Assembly (NCBI GenBank): GCA_029204225.1
Contig: CM055109.1
Coordinates: 42,016,544 to 42,080,543 of the forward strand
DNA length: 64,000 nt
DNA from: Diphasiastrum complanatum
Taxonomy: Eukaryota > Streptophyta > Lycopodiopsida > Lycopodiales > Lycopodiaceae
Direction of reading: 5' to 3'
Position numbers and translations under genes: made by a program. Positions 23,252 through 33,215 of this stretch are shown piece by piece. Positions within the stretch are counted from its first letter, which is position 1; each line of letters starts with the position of its first letter. The notes under the pieces were generated by a model, which did not search any database, was not told the DNA's origin, and saw nothing but the letters and a program-made list of their open reading frames with translations.

Positions 23252-24316
23252 ATGAAAAATCCTTCGCTGAAGGATGCAAAGTATTTTATAACTTTTATTG
23301 ATGAATTTTCTAGAAGGACTATGGTGTACTTTATAAAGAAAAAATACTGCTTTAGAATCTTCAAGGAGCATGCAGGAAAGGAGACTGGATGGACGATCAA
23401 GGCCCTAAGGTTAGACAATGGTGGAGAATATATCTCTATCGAGTCTAAGGAGTACTGCCAAAGCCAAGGCATTGACCAGCAATTCATCACTCCTTACAGT
23501 CCTCAGTCTAATGGCTTAGCCGAGAGGAAGAACCGTACCCTGGTTGAATCAGCCAAATGTATGCTAGCGCATGCATCGTTGCCCAAGAGATTCTGGGCCG
23601 AAGCTGTCTCCACTGCAGCTTACGTCCAAAACAAATGTTCGACCAAGGCCCTCTCAGGCAAGACACCCCACGAGGTGTGGACAGGCTCTAAGCCTCATGT
23701 GAAGAACCTAAGAGTGTTTGGATGCATTGCCTACATGCAAATCCCAAAAGACACGAGGAAGAAATTGGACTTCCAAGGTCTCAAGACCATCCTGATTGGA
23801 TATACTTCATCTGATAATACATACAAGTTGTATGATCTTGATACCCAACAAATCTTGTATATTCAGAATATAGTCTTTATCGAGGATCAGTTCGTCGACA
23901 TCAAAGACAAGGATATTGCTCTAGGAGAACCTTCATCACCTGCCATTGACACGACAGTCCGAGCTTTTGGCTCAGGCGTGTCTACTGTCGACCCACCTCT
24001 AGACAACGAATCAGACAAAGATGTTGTTGCTAACCAACAACAAGTCCCAGGAGTGGTTCATCAGTCGAATCCTACCATCGTTGATGGCACAGAACTCAAA
24101 CCAGAAGGTGATGCAGCTATCATCACCAAATGGAGACTGAGAGATGTCAAGGCATTTGCCATGATCACTCTCAATATCAAGGACACCCAAATCAGTCACA
24201 TTCATGCTACTCAGATTGCTAGGGATGCTTGGGACATCCTAGCACCTCTAGGATATCAAGGACATCACTTGCAAACTTCATTTGAGAAAAAAATTCTTCA
24301 CCCTGAGAAGGTCTGA
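23252..24316 (+). CDS. Chimeric open frame: copia integrase (copy A) fused in frame to copia Gag (copy B)
   Basis: A 354-codon frame. Residues 1-250 are integrase: YFITFIDEFSRRTMVYF, ALRLDNGGEY (catalytic Asp), NGLAERKNRTLVESAK (catalytic Glu), LRVFGCIAYMQIP, LIGYTSSDNTYKLYD, then the usual acidic linker. From about residue 275 the sequence becomes Gag of another copia copy: ELKPEGDAAIITKWRLRD, AFAMITLNIKDTQISHI, ARDAWDIL, typical of the N-terminal half of copia Gag. Copia order is Gag-PR-INT-RT, so Gag after INT with no stop marks a recombination or deletion joining two copies at about 24080. Whether the fusion is expressed is unknown; frame continuity may be chance. Confidence 0.8.
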   Translation: MKNPSLKDAKYFITFIDEFSRRTMVYFIKKKYCFRIFKEHAGKETGWTIKALRLDNGGEYISIESKEYCQSQGIDQQFITPYSPQSNGLAERKNRTLVESAKCMLAHASLPKRFWAEAVSTAAYVQNKCSTKALSGKTPHEVWTGSKPHVKNLRVFGCIAYMQIPKDTRKKLDFQGLKTILIGYTSSDNTYKLYDLDTQQILYIQNIVFIEDQFVDIKDKDIALGEPSSPAIDTTVRAFGSGVSTVDPPLDNESDKDVVANQQQVPGVVHQSNPTIVDGTELKPEGDAAIITKWRLRDVKAFAMITLNIKDTQISHIHATQIARDAWDILAPLGYQGHHLQTSFEKKILHPEKV

Positions 24317-24890
24317 CGTAGATAGTGTTTCGAGTCATCTCAACACTTTTAAAAATCTTTGGAGCAAATGACTACAACTGGCTCAGTCATTGAAGATTCT
24401 GATGTAGTGATGACTCTATTATCGAGTCTACTTGAGGCCTATGAAAATTGGGTCATGGCAATTTCAACCCAGGAGCATCTCACTCTATCAAGAGTAATCT
24501 CGATGTTACTACAAGAGGAATTCAGACAAAATGCATCCTCCTCCAACTCATGATCGGATCCTCAAGCTCTATATTCAAAAAATCAGAAGTTCAGATCCAA
24601 GAGATCTACAAAGTCAATTTATTCTGACAAGAAGAGTAACATGCAGTCTAGATTGAATTCTGGTTCATGATCGAATTTTTTATCATGCCAACCAACGCAA
24701 AAACTATCTTGTAGATAGTGTAAGAGGACTGAAGCCATAAAATCAAGGACTGCAGAACTCTGAAATACAACAATGAAAAGAAGAAGCAGTTCCAATAGCA
24801 AGCACATGCTGCATCAACCAGTCACTGGATCCAACAACAAGAGGAAGATGAAGCAGACTTCATGACCAAGGTCAGAGAACAACAGGCTAT
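24317..24890 (+). pseudogene. Copia Gag C-terminal half (copy B)
   Basis: After a frameshift at about 24310 homology continues: LEQMTTTGSVIEDSDVVMTLL and LLEAYENWVMAIS (24359-24553), a normal copia Gag segment. The region up to 24890, where a zinc knuckle should lie, is full of stops and I see no intact knuckle. Confidence 0.65.
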
Positions 24891-24892
24891 TG

Positions 24893-25689
24893 ACTCCTGG
24901 TATTCAGACTTGGGAACAACTCAACATATGACTCACCACCAAGACTAGTTCAGAGACTATAAGTTGTTCACCCACTCTCGAGTTGTGCAACTTGGAGACA
25001 ACTCATCTCATTCTATCAAAGGTGCAGGAACAGTCAGGGTCGAATTTCAGATTGGTAAAGTCAAGTTGCTGTCCAACGTTCTCCACATTCCAAATTTGAC
25101 CAAAACTCTACTCTCAGTTAGTAGAATCATCGATTCAGGTCGGAGGGTCGAGTTTGATACAAACAACTGCACCATTCTTGACAAGTCCCAAAAAGTTCTA
25201 GCTTTCGGGAGAAGAAGTGGCTATCTTTACAAACTCAACCACTATTATTCTTCTAATAGTCAAGCTCTTCATGCATCCACTTCTGAATCAACTGATATGC
25301 TTTGGCATTTCAGATTAGGCCATCTTAATTTCAATAGTATTCATCAAATGTCGAATCAGAATTTAGTGCAAGATTTTTCTTCCATTAGCAAATCAAATTC
25401 TCCATGTGAAAGTTGTATTATCAACAAATATGCTAGAAGTCCATTTATTTCTGATACAGTTCATACTTCTAGACATTTGCTCGATCTTGTAAACAATGAC
25501 ATTTGCAACCCAATGCAGACTTCTTCCACAGATGGAGCACTCTATTTTCTGACATTTATTGATGACTTTTCTCAAAAAATTGCCACTTATTTTTTGAAGA
25601 ACAAATCCGAGGCATTCAAGTTCTTCAAACAATTCAAAGCATCTGTAGAAAAATCAAACCGAAAGAAGGATCAAAGCTTTACGCACTGA
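24893..25689 (+). pseudogene. Copia protease end, GAG-pre-integrase and integrase start (copy B)
   Basis: The catalytic Asp region reads as a degraded WYSDLGTTQHMT (DSG changed to DLG) near 24898-24935. The 241-codon frame 24964-25689 then has VEFQIGKVKLLSNVLHIPN, TKTLLSVSRIIDSG, MLWHFRLGHLNFNSIHQM (zinc His), CESCIINKYARSPF (zinc Cys), LVNNDICNPMQT (first catalytic Asp) and FIDDFSQKIATYFLK. The protease core is therefore mutated while integrase is still readable. Confidence 0.8.
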
Positions 25690-26413
25690 TGGAGGAGGAG
25701 AATTTATCTCCACCAAATTTAAGGAGTTCTGCAAGACCAACGAAATACATCAACAATTCAAAACAAGCTACTCACCTCAGTCCAATGGTGTAGCTGAAAG
25801 AAAGAATTGGACACTCATCGAAAGTGCCAAGAGCATGCTGGCCCATGTCTCTCTTCCAAAGAACTTTTGTGCAGAAGTTGTTACTATAGCAGCCTATCTA
25901 CAAAATTGATCCATTACTAAAGCTTTGAATGGAAAGACACCTTATGAGGTGTGCACAAGATCAAAACCATCACTCAAAAATATTCAAGTGTTTGGATGCA
26001 TAGCTTGCGCTCAGATCCCTGAAGATCTAAGAAAGAAACTAGACGACAAAAATAGAAAATCGATTTTTATTGGCTATTCCCTAGATCACAAGCTCTATAA
26101 TCTGGACACCCAAAAGGCATACACCAGTAGAGATGTCATTTTTGTGGAAGATCAATTTATCAACCACAAGGGAGAAGCTCGAGAAATTTCCGATCCAAGT
26201 ATCAAAGAAATTTCTGATCCATGTATCAAAAATAGCTCTAGGATCAAAAATCAGAAAATCGATACTGACTCAAAAAATGAGTCAGAACCTCAACAAATCC
26301 AAACACATCAGAGGATCAAAGTTCAACCCATAAGATCAAACCGATACAGAAAGCCTCCATCCCTATTTATGAATGATCAAGCTTGCTACTTTGTGCAGAA
26401 TGTCAAATTATGA
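25690..26413 (+). pseudogene. Copia integrase core/C-terminus (copy B)
   Basis: After a frame change, ALRTDGGGEFIS (second Asp) and NGVAERKNWTLIESAK (Glu) are readable at 25670-25830. A TGA at about 25907 interrupts LQN-SITKA. The frame 25925-26413 then gives IQVFGCIACAQIP and IFIGYSLDHKLYN. It is the same lineage as copy A (both have KALxGKTPxEVxTxSKP). Confidence 0.8.
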
Positions 26414-26435
26414 TGCTGACTAGTGGAAAGCTGCA

Positions 26436-27080
26436 ATGGAAACCAAATTCGATTTTTTGATCGAGAATCAAACGTGGACTATAACTGAGCTGCCAAGTGA
26501 TCGAAATCTGATTCCATGCAAATGGATATTCAAACCGAAGTATGATGTTGAAGAAAAATTAAATCGATACAAGGCCAAGCTAGTTGCCAAAGGCTTTTCC
26601 CAGATTTCAAATCTGGATTATTCCGAGACCTTAAGTCCTATTGTCAAGCATGTTTCAGTCTGACTACTACTCTCCTTTGCAGCCGCAACTGATCTCGAAG
26701 TCCACCAAATGGATGTCCAGACCACTTTCCTCAACGAGACTATCGAAGAGAAAATCTATTTGTCACAGCCAGAGGGATACGAACTTAAGGGTAAGCAGCA
26801 CCTTGTATGCAAAATTCACGAGGCTCTCTATGGTCTGAAACAGTCACCAAGAGCTTGGTTTCAGAAAATCAATGCATTTCTAATCGAGAATGGTTTTATT
26901 CCAAACTCGGCAGACTTGAATGTCTATTTCAAGCCTGTATCGGATTTCTTCATTATTATCACTCTCTCTATAGATGATACATTACTATTCAGTAACAATC
27001 TAAATCTAATGAAGGATACAAAAACACTTCTCGTTATGTGGTTGAATAGTTCATTTCCGCATCACTCAGTTGTCAGCTAG
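26436..27080 (+). pseudogene. Copia reverse transcriptase N-terminal two thirds (copy B)
   Basis: NQTWTITELPSDRNLIPCKWIFKPKY, YKAKLVAKGFSQ (26436-26663), then in a shifted frame VHQMDVQTTFLNETIEEKIYLSQPEGYELKGKQ, ALYGLKQSPRAWFQKIN (26709-27080). The YVDD box reads SIDD (26966-26977), so the first position is changed. The RT ends abruptly near 27080; thumb, connection and RNaseH are absent. Confidence 0.82.
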
Positions 27081-27089
27081 CAAATCTGA

Positions 27090-27260
27090 TAGGAAAATCT
27101 TTCTTATATTCCCTCAGTTGCGTCAAGACAGACCAATGGCATATTTTGACGCATTAGTATGCACATGGAACTTAATTGTCCAATTATGAGCTTGTAAGAT
27201 CAGTGCAAAAGCTAAGGCTTTCTTCAAATTTTCAAATGCTTCCATGGCCTCAATTGTCCA
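27090..27260 (-). pseudogene. Short gypsy RNase H fragment
   Basis: Minus strand reads AFENLKKALAFALILQAHNWTIKFHVHTNASKYAIG. This matches the RT-RNaseH connection of G0 (FEELKTALTAT...YTKEFHVHTDVSKYAIG) and G4 (FKKLKYALSSA...YSKEFHVHTDASKYTIG). It is an isolated piece wedged between two plus-strand copia remnants. Confidence 0.65.
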
Positions 27261-27439
27261 AATCAGTACAATAGTCAAGTTGTATACAGGTCGTACTAGA
27301 TCTGCAAAGAATATGAGTATGAAGTCTCTCTTGAGAACATAGATGATGTTCTTAAAAGTTTGAAATTGATTTTAAATCAATTAGAAAGCAAATGGTTATT
27401 TCATCAAATGTATGCTCTTAAGTCATGCAAGAGCAAAAG

Positions 27440-27939
27440 TGATTTGTTCACTCATAGTTTGAAAATTTGTCTTTTTTCAAGTAATTGAGGCAAATTGTAA
27501 CCTCTTTATGAGAGTAAGTGAGTCATCTTCTAAAGACACTTATCTCCATAATGAAGTATTTAGCCTCATTGGATCTGAAATCAGCATGGTAAACAAGCAT
27601 GAAGATATGATGCAAGCACTTTGTTATTATAGCATGCATAGTCTTGCCAATTTGGATGAGTCTAATTCTCTAGATTGTGGTAACATGATGTTGGATCTTT
27701 GTGATCCTAATAATTTAAGAAGAAATCTTTATTTCCTCATGGAGGAGCATGCACATGAAGAAGGAACAAGCCTCAAGGTCAAGCTTCTACATGAAATTTG
27801 GAAGGAATCAATTTTGGAGATGCTAGGATGGTGCAAAGCTCTCAAGTTCATCAAAGATGTCAACATCAAAGAAGCATATTATGGATATGGTGATTTCGGA
27901 TCAACATCAAGCTCATTGACTGATCTTCACACCTTTTGA
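27440..27939 (+). CDS. Copia-family 3' module of unknown function, copy 'b' (open 143 codons)
   Basis: I do not recognise this protein. The open frame 27508-27939 reads RVSESSSKDTYLHNEVFSLI, NKHEDMMQALCYYSMHSLANL, MMLDLCDPNNLRRNLYFLMEE, LHEIWKESILEML, ALKFIKDVNIKEAYYGYGDFG, ending DLHTF-stop. Homologous sequence starts a little upstream (SDLFTHSLKICLF...EANCNLFM). The stop is followed about 65 nt later by the polypurine tract, so the module occupies the place where RT-RNaseH would end in an ordinary copia element. Copies a (8560-9124) and c (42560-42094) share the same order of blocks. It could be an extra ORF of a non-autonomous lineage. Confidence 0.6.
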
Positions 27940-28005
27940 ACTAGCAAAGACCAATTCAGCCCATGGAGTCAAGTTCAAGATCATCATGCTTTCATCAAGT
28001 TAGTT

Positions 28006-28016
28006 TTGAGGAGGAG
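28006..28016 (+). promoter_or_regulatory. Polypurine tract of copy 'b'
   Basis: tgaggaggag-type purine run directly before the LTR start TGCGAAAATTGG at 28017, identical in style to E1, E2 and copy a. Confidence 0.8.
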
Positions 28017-28582
28017 TGCGAAAATTGGCAAAAGCCAACTTGATCAAACATTGTTGCTCACACGTGTTAAATAACCTGAGGAAGTCAAATTTTCACTTCT
28101 AGAAGAGTTTTTCCTAGTTCTCTACATAGAAGAAAAATGGACCAAAAGTTCTCAAAATAGAAGGTTGTCCAAGTGTCAATTTTGCATGATGAATCATCAC
28201 ATGACAAAGCACCCTCAGATTAGAGGGATGAGCAGTACCACGAGCTCTCACTTTTTGTATTTATAGAGCCACATTTGGCCATAATCGTTGAGCAACACCA
28301 ATCTTGGTTTTGGAGGCAATTCTTGTCAATTTCATCATTTGTCTCGATTCTTCCTGATAGTTTTGAGTTCCTATCATATTGTACTTTGATTTCAGGCTGG
28401 AGTCCGTACTCTGACAAGTTTTCACACGTGTGAAACCAACAAGTACAATTTTCTTTCGTTTATGATTGTTCTAGTTAGATTTTCTCATCTAAATTTGATC
28501 TAGATTGATCTAAATCTTGCGAAGATTGATAAATCAATTGTGTCTAACATCCAATCACTCTTGTGGATCAGTTTAGGATCCA
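28017..28582 (+). repeat. 3' LTR of copy 'b'
   Basis: Starts TGCGAAAATTGG after the polypurine tract and ends about ...GGATCCA at 28582. The last 100 bp match, in reverse, the LTR at 54083-54874 (attgatctagattgatc, caatcactcttg-aggatca). It contains TTCACACGTGTGAAACC at about 28427 and CTCACACGTGTTAAA at about 28060. Followed directly by the G1 LTR remnant. Confidence 0.75.
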
Positions 28583-28604
28583 TTCTTGGTCCATTTTTGC
28601 AGAT

Positions 28605-28757
28605 TTCCACACTTTGGAGGCTTGCAGACCCTTACTTGCAGGTGGAGGCATCCTAGCTTGGAGTTGGGAAAGTATCTTGGAGCTTGCAGGTTGCTTGGAG
28701 GACATTTGGAGGCTCTACCTTGGATTTGGAGGACTTTCTCCCTTCTACTTGTTAAAG
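28605..28757 (+). repeat. G1 5' LTR remnant (3' end only)
   Basis: cttggaggcttgcaga...cttctacttgttaaag matches 59471-59612 of G2 with few differences and abuts the primer site. Confidence 0.8.
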
Positions 28758-28769
28758 TGGTATAAGAGC
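28758..28769 (+). promoter_or_regulatory. G1 primer-binding site
   Basis: tggtataagagc, one mismatch to TGGTATCAGAGC. The same position in G2 is tggtatcagagt. Confidence 0.8.
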
Positions 28770-29783
28770 TAAACAAAGGATAGTAACCTTTCTAAACTTC
28801 TTCAAGTTATATTAAGATCACCAACTAATTTTTTTTTTGGGGAAGATTATTGGCTTTTCTAGCTGTAGAAAGCTTGTAGTTGAAGTACCCAATGAATCTA
28901 GTTCTCTTTGGAAGAGAGTAGTGATCCTTATAGAATTGTTTAGGGGCTGATTTTTTATCATGTTAGAGAAGTTTTAAAGTGGGATTTGGGTTTTTAAAAG
29001 TTCTAAAAAAAGATTTGTGGGATGGTTAGAGGAAGTCTTCCTCTACATACGCAGACTTTTTTTTAAAAAAGATTGATTCTAGTTATGTGTTTTGATCAAT
29101 ACTAGTCTTCTTTTGCATAAATGAAGCGTTTGAAGTTCTATTTCTCAGATTTGTAAATCTGAAAATCAGATATAAAAAGTGAAGTTTTCATCCAAACTTC
29201 ATCAGTTACACCTTTCTATCTCCTAGTTTCATGAAGATGGCAATGTAGGAAGGGAATGGTAGTGTAACTTTGTGATAAATCAAGTTTTGAAGTTCTGTTT
29301 GTCATTATGAAGTTCTGATTTTCAGACCTGTAAATCTGAAAATCAGTTTTGAAAATTGAAGTTTTCATAAAGCTTCATTAATTTTCCATTTCTAGACACT
29401 ACTTTGATGGATTTGGAGATCTAGAATAGTGAGAAATGTGAAAATTTTGGTTTCCTTTGTAATGACAAATGGAAATAGAATTGGATTGGGATCTTTATGT
29501 AAACATTAGCTTGGATTTAGTTAATTGAAGTTTACATAAAGATTTGGTTTTCATTTTTGCTTTGAATTAAGGCAAAAGTAGCTTGTTGTTGTTGTTCTCT
29601 TAAAAGCTTTGATTGAGCTTGCAAATAGTAGGCTTGGATTGAGCTTACAAACAATAAGATTGAATGAGTAGAAGTAAAATGCTTTTTATTTGCATTAGAT
29701 GTAAGAATTAAAGCATTTCTATCATTTTAATTTGAACACTTGTTATTATATTTGCATAATAGGAAAACACACAAGCAACACCA
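28770..29783 (+). other. G1 untranslated leader
   Basis: A long non-coding leader nearly identical to 59625-60573 in G2, containing repeated words such as 'gatttgtaaatctgaaaatcag' (three variants) and 'tggattgagcttacaa'. No ORF of note. Confidence 0.6.
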
Positions 29784-30660
29784 ATGGATCAAACCAATGA
29801 TAACCCAACTTTTGATTTATCAAACCCATCTAATGTGGCACAAGCTCTTGAACTTTTATACCAACAAATTCAAGCCACTAATAAACAACTTTTTGAAACT
29901 AATCAAAAGAACCAAGACTTGGAGTCTAGGTTAGCCAACCAGAAGAAGCATGTAGTTCCACCTCCTGTAAAACTGTTTAAGGGGGAGAAGAAAGATAGGA
30001 ACTTACAAGTGGTAAGTTCATGGCTTAATGTTTGGAACAAATACTTTGGCATGAACCAATTCCCTGAATGTGAAAAGTTATCCATTGTTACTATGTTCTT
30101 TGAAGGAAGAGCCTTAGTATGGTGGGATGACCTGGTTGCAAAAGGCAATTAACCTTGTACATGGGATGATTTTTGCATAGTTTTTAGGGAATACTTTCTA
30201 CCACCGTTAGATGACTATGAACACTTTCAAAAGTTGAGTCATATAACAATGAATAAAGGTTTGAAACAATTTATTCAAGATTTTCATGAGTACTTGAATC
30301 CACTTTATAGTGACATTCCACCCAAAGTACAAATGTTAATGTTTATTGATGGGTTACCAAAAGATTATCAAGTGGATGTTCATAGGAACCATCCAAAAAC
30401 CCTTGAGGATGCTATTAGGGCTGCAACACACCTAAGCCAACTAGGGGTCAACAACCTAATGAGCAGAAAAAAGTTTTTCAATCTAAGAGGAAGGATAGGG
30501 AAACTGTTAGTGAAACACATCCCAATTCCAATAATCCTAAGAAAGCAAAGAAAAACTTTAAAAACTATTAGGGTGGCATTGATAAAGCTGAAGCTCGTAA
30601 GAAAAACCTATGCTTCAAGTGTAATGACGAGGGTCACCTTGCACAAAATTACATAAAAAA
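29784..30660 (+). pseudogene. Gypsy Gag (G1)
   Basis: Open frame 29784-30152 starts MDQTNDNPTFDLSNPSN, with a coiled-coil-like LLYQQIQATNKQLFETNQ and the Gag core SWLNVWNKYFG...ECEKLSIVTMFFEGRALVWW. A TAA at 30151 interrupts it and the frame resumes (TWDDFCIVFREYFLPP, FIQDFHEYLNPLYSDIP). Near the end the zinc knuckle reads CFKCNDEGHLAQNY at 30611-30652, with the last cysteine replaced by tyrosine. The length is near normal for plant gypsy Gag. Confidence 0.85.
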
Positions 30661-30679
30661 ACCAGCTTCTACCTTAGGT

Positions 30680-31042
30680 AATCTATCTCGAAGTAATGAG
30701 ATGAATGTTTGTTCTCTTAGTTCTTTAGTTTTTGGTCCTAATGACCTTATGTGCATTGATGGTAAAGTTAAAGATCAAGTTGTAAATGTCCTTTCAGGAT
30801 CCACTCATAACTTTATCAATGCAAATTTGGTGCAGATGCTAAACCTTTTCACCAGAAAAAGTGAGAAAAAATATTGTGTGACAATGGCATCAGAAATGAA
30901 TTCTACGTTTATGGATTATGTTGTTCCTGATTTAGAATTGCACATACAGGACTACTTTGAAAAACTAGCTCTCCACGGCTGTTGCATTAGCAAATGTGGA
31001 TATTGTTCTCGGGCAACAATGACATTTTTATAAGAATAAGTC
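30680..31042 (+). pseudogene. Gypsy protease (G1), active site damaged
   Basis: The 110-codon frame from 30701 contains VKDQVVNVLSGSTHNFINANL, where family members have ..DSGSTHNFI; the catalytic Asp position is lost. It is followed by YVVPDLELHIQDYFEKLAL. The LG motif region is shifted in frame (ATVALANVDIVLGQQ at about 30980-31020). Confidence 0.7.
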
Positions 31043-31289
31043 ATTGAAAATTGATTTTGTTGAAAAATCTTTATCTTTTATGCATGAGAATTCTTTATTT
31101 AAGATCATGGCTAGTTTAAATGTTAACACTAAAAATGTTAACCCTTATTCTAAACAGGAACTTAATTCTATTATGAATAATTCTGATTTTAAAATTTATT
31201 TATGTTTTCATAATGATATCATTTGCTGCAATGATGAAGAACTTATCATAAATGTCATAAAGATACCCAGTGAGAACACTACAGAATTT

Positions 31290-31700
31290 GAAGCCTATAA
31301 TGAACTTAGCAGGAATTCAATGGTGTTTTTTAGACCTTCATGTAGGTTTACCACCAAAAAGGTGTGCAAAGTTGGCGCCTAGGTATTGCAGTCCTTATAA
31401 GGTTATCCAAGTGATAAACAAGGTCACATACAAACTAGACCTTGCAGCTAACGTTGGAATTCATCCTGTTTTTCACGTTAGTAAGTCAAAACCCTCGTTA
31501 GGGGTTGGGGAGACCCTGCTCCTTGTGAAAGATCTAGTGGAACTTCTTCGTAATGAGTCTGTGAGTGGACCACCTGAATCCAAGGCCATTGTTAATAGCC
31601 GGCAGGGGACTCTACAAAGTGGAGTGCTTCGAAAATTTTTAGTCAGGTGGAGGGGCAAATCAGAAGAGGAGGATACCTAGGAAAAGGAGGTTGATCTCCA
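31290..31700 (+). pseudogene. Gypsy integrase C-terminus with chromodomain (G1)
   Basis: KLAPRYCSPYKVIQVINKVTYKLDLAA, GIHPVFHVSKSKP (the IHPVFHVS end of the integrase C-terminal domain), then SGVLRKFLVRWRGKSEEEDT and EKEVDLQKNF, which fits a chromodomain (LVKWKG...W.....L). The chromodomain tryptophan codon is a stop here (TAG at 31678). Chromodomains guide insertion into heterochromatin and mark the chromovirus branch. Confidence 0.8.
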
Positions 31701-31743
31701 GAAGAATTTTTCAAAATTTTCCCTACCAGGAAAAATTTAAATT

Positions 31744-31925
31744 TAGGGGGAAGGAATGTTACATATCTATGTAAGTGGCAGTATTTCAGACCCCTACAGG
31801 TCCATTTATGGGGGCTAAATGGCAAGTTATTCTTGGATAAGAGATACCCTTAGAACTAAGAGTAGGTGTCTTAAATTAAGGTACTAGTGTCCTTGGATAA
31901 GGGCAGGTAGGTGTCTATGCCTTGG
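31744..31925 (+). repeat. G1 polypurine tract and truncated 3' LTR
   Basis: taggggggaaggaa precedes TGTTACATATCTATG at 31757. The LTR matches 58550-58810 of G2 (TGTTACATACCTATG, cattta, ggataagggcaggtaggtgtctatgccttggatgga) and stops at about 31925 where family X begins. Confidence 0.8.
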
Positions 31926-32212
31926 ATGGAGAGTGGACCCCAATCTATAATAGTTTGAGTTCCACCTCTTACTTGATAATAGGAGGCCTCTTTATTAAAA
32001 ACATAACTCAAGTTGAGATAGTCTAAATTGCTAGCTCCCACATGGCTATCCATCTTTCGGGGAATACCATGGAGCTCATAGAATATTCATTTAGCCTAGT
32101 ACTAATGTTTCTCGTGCTCTCAGACTCGGCTCTCAACTTCATCTCTGCTGGAAATCCTTTTTGGGTGATGAGACACTTCATCGACACGTCAGGAGCATGG
32201 CATCAGCTAACA
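31926..32212 (-). repeat. Family-X LTR, truncated copy X1
   Basis: Minus strand starts TGTTAGCTGATGCCATG after a polypurine tract (ctatagggggaggataa, 32229-32213). It aligns with 50321-50640 (X2) and partly 55458-55560 (X3), e.g. 'taatttagactctctcaacttgagttatgtttt'. It breaks off at about 31926 against the G1 LTR. Confidence 0.75.
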
Positions 32213-32234
32213 TTATCCTCCCCCTATAGTGTTG

Positions 32235-32318
32235 CAGGTCCCACTGCAATGCCTCAGCTTTGACGCTTGATTCTTGGAAAGGCATGGATCAGCATTTGTC
32301 TGCGTAAAACCAAGAACT
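32235..32318 (-). other. Family-X interior, left part of split copy X1
   Basis: Continuation of 36580-37085 after removing E2. The plus-strand ggcatggatcagcatttgtctgcgtaaaaccaagaact matches the reverse complement of 55419-55460 (X3), where the sequence runs on uninterrupted. Confidence 0.75.
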
Positions 32319-33151
32319 TGATAAATTTTACAGTTTTTAGGACAATAATGATCGTACTTTACAATCATAGAGAGTTATTGGTTTCTTAATCAATGGATCT
32401 ATCAAGTTCTTAGATATTGATCTAGATTCACTACACTTGGATTTAAGCAAGAGCAATGGATCAACACATCATTAATTAGTGAGAGCGGCCTCACACATGT
32501 GGAGTACTGTCCACAGTACAGCCTGCACCTGAAACAATAAGTACAATCATCCTAGATAGCAGTCATTCATAGAAATCACAAGACAAATGATTAGAACCTC
32601 ACAAAAGTGTAGAATGCAAAAGTCCTTAGCAAAATGATGATCCTTTTATGGATCAAGTACATCCACGAGTCTGGTACAGTCCAACAGGTCTTCACACGTG
32701 TGAAGAGTGCCACATCACTCAGATCTATCCATTTGATTCATATCCAATAGTTGACCTTCTAGAATATGGCTAAAATCCAAAAAACTAGTCTCCTAGAATA
32801 TAGGAATATTTCCTACAAAATAGGATCTAAGAAAAATGGTCAACTCTTATCTTCTAGTACTCTATACACAAGCGTGAACATCCACTTGCTATGTGGGAGC
32901 ATTTACTCATGCACATGCAAGGAAAAGCTAATTTCTAGGTGACTAGTCAACTTGACTAAAAACTAGTCATATCATGTGCACACTAACTAGATTGATACAA
33001 AATCAATTTAGATATATACAAGCATGAAAAGTACATCCTTTCACACGTGGGAATAGGCTCCACACGTGTGAAATCAGATCATCACATTATTCTAATGTTT
33101 GATCAATATTTACACTAACCAATGTCAAAAGAGAAGTGACAATTTTGAACA
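32319..33151 (-). repeat. E2 3' LTR, 833 bp
   Basis: Plus strand TGATAAATTTTACAG...AATTTTGAACA. It contains several CACGTG palindromes: CTTCACACGTGTGAAG at about 32690, TTCACACGTGGGAA at about 33040, CCACACGTGTGAAAT at about 33060, plus CTCACACATGTGGAG at about 32493. Confidence 0.93.
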
Positions 33152-33164
33152 CTCCTCCTCACTT
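33152..33164 (-). promoter_or_regulatory. E2 polypurine tract
   Basis: Plus-strand ctcctcctcactt; minus-strand AAGTGAGGAGGAG abuts TGTTCAAAATTG. Confidence 0.88.
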
Positions 33165-33215
33165 CTAACTTGGCAAATCTATTGTATATCCATCTACAAT
33201 TCCAAGGGCATATCT

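Larger units (their letters stand above)
28600..31925 (+). mobile_element. G1: Ty3/gypsy chromovirus-type copy lacking RT, RNase H and integrase core
   Basis: A plus-strand copy of the same family as G2 (58.5-62.2 kb). It has the last ~150 bp of the 5' LTR (28605-28757), the primer site, a ~1-kb leader, gag (29784-30660) and protease (30680-31040). The sequence then jumps near 31290 to the integrase C-terminus and chromodomain (31290-31700), the polypurine tract and the first ~170 bp of the 3' LTR. The deletion removed RT, RNaseH and the integrase core. The 3' LTR is cut at about 31925 by a family-X element. Confidence 0.85.

Noticed and set aside
32042-32263. Open frame on both X1 (plus) and X2 (minus) with SALNFIS.GNPFWVMRH as a conserved protein
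   Set aside because: The sequence lies inside the family-X LTR and reads antisense to the element; similarity between copies is explained by LTR homology, and the LTR start lies within it.
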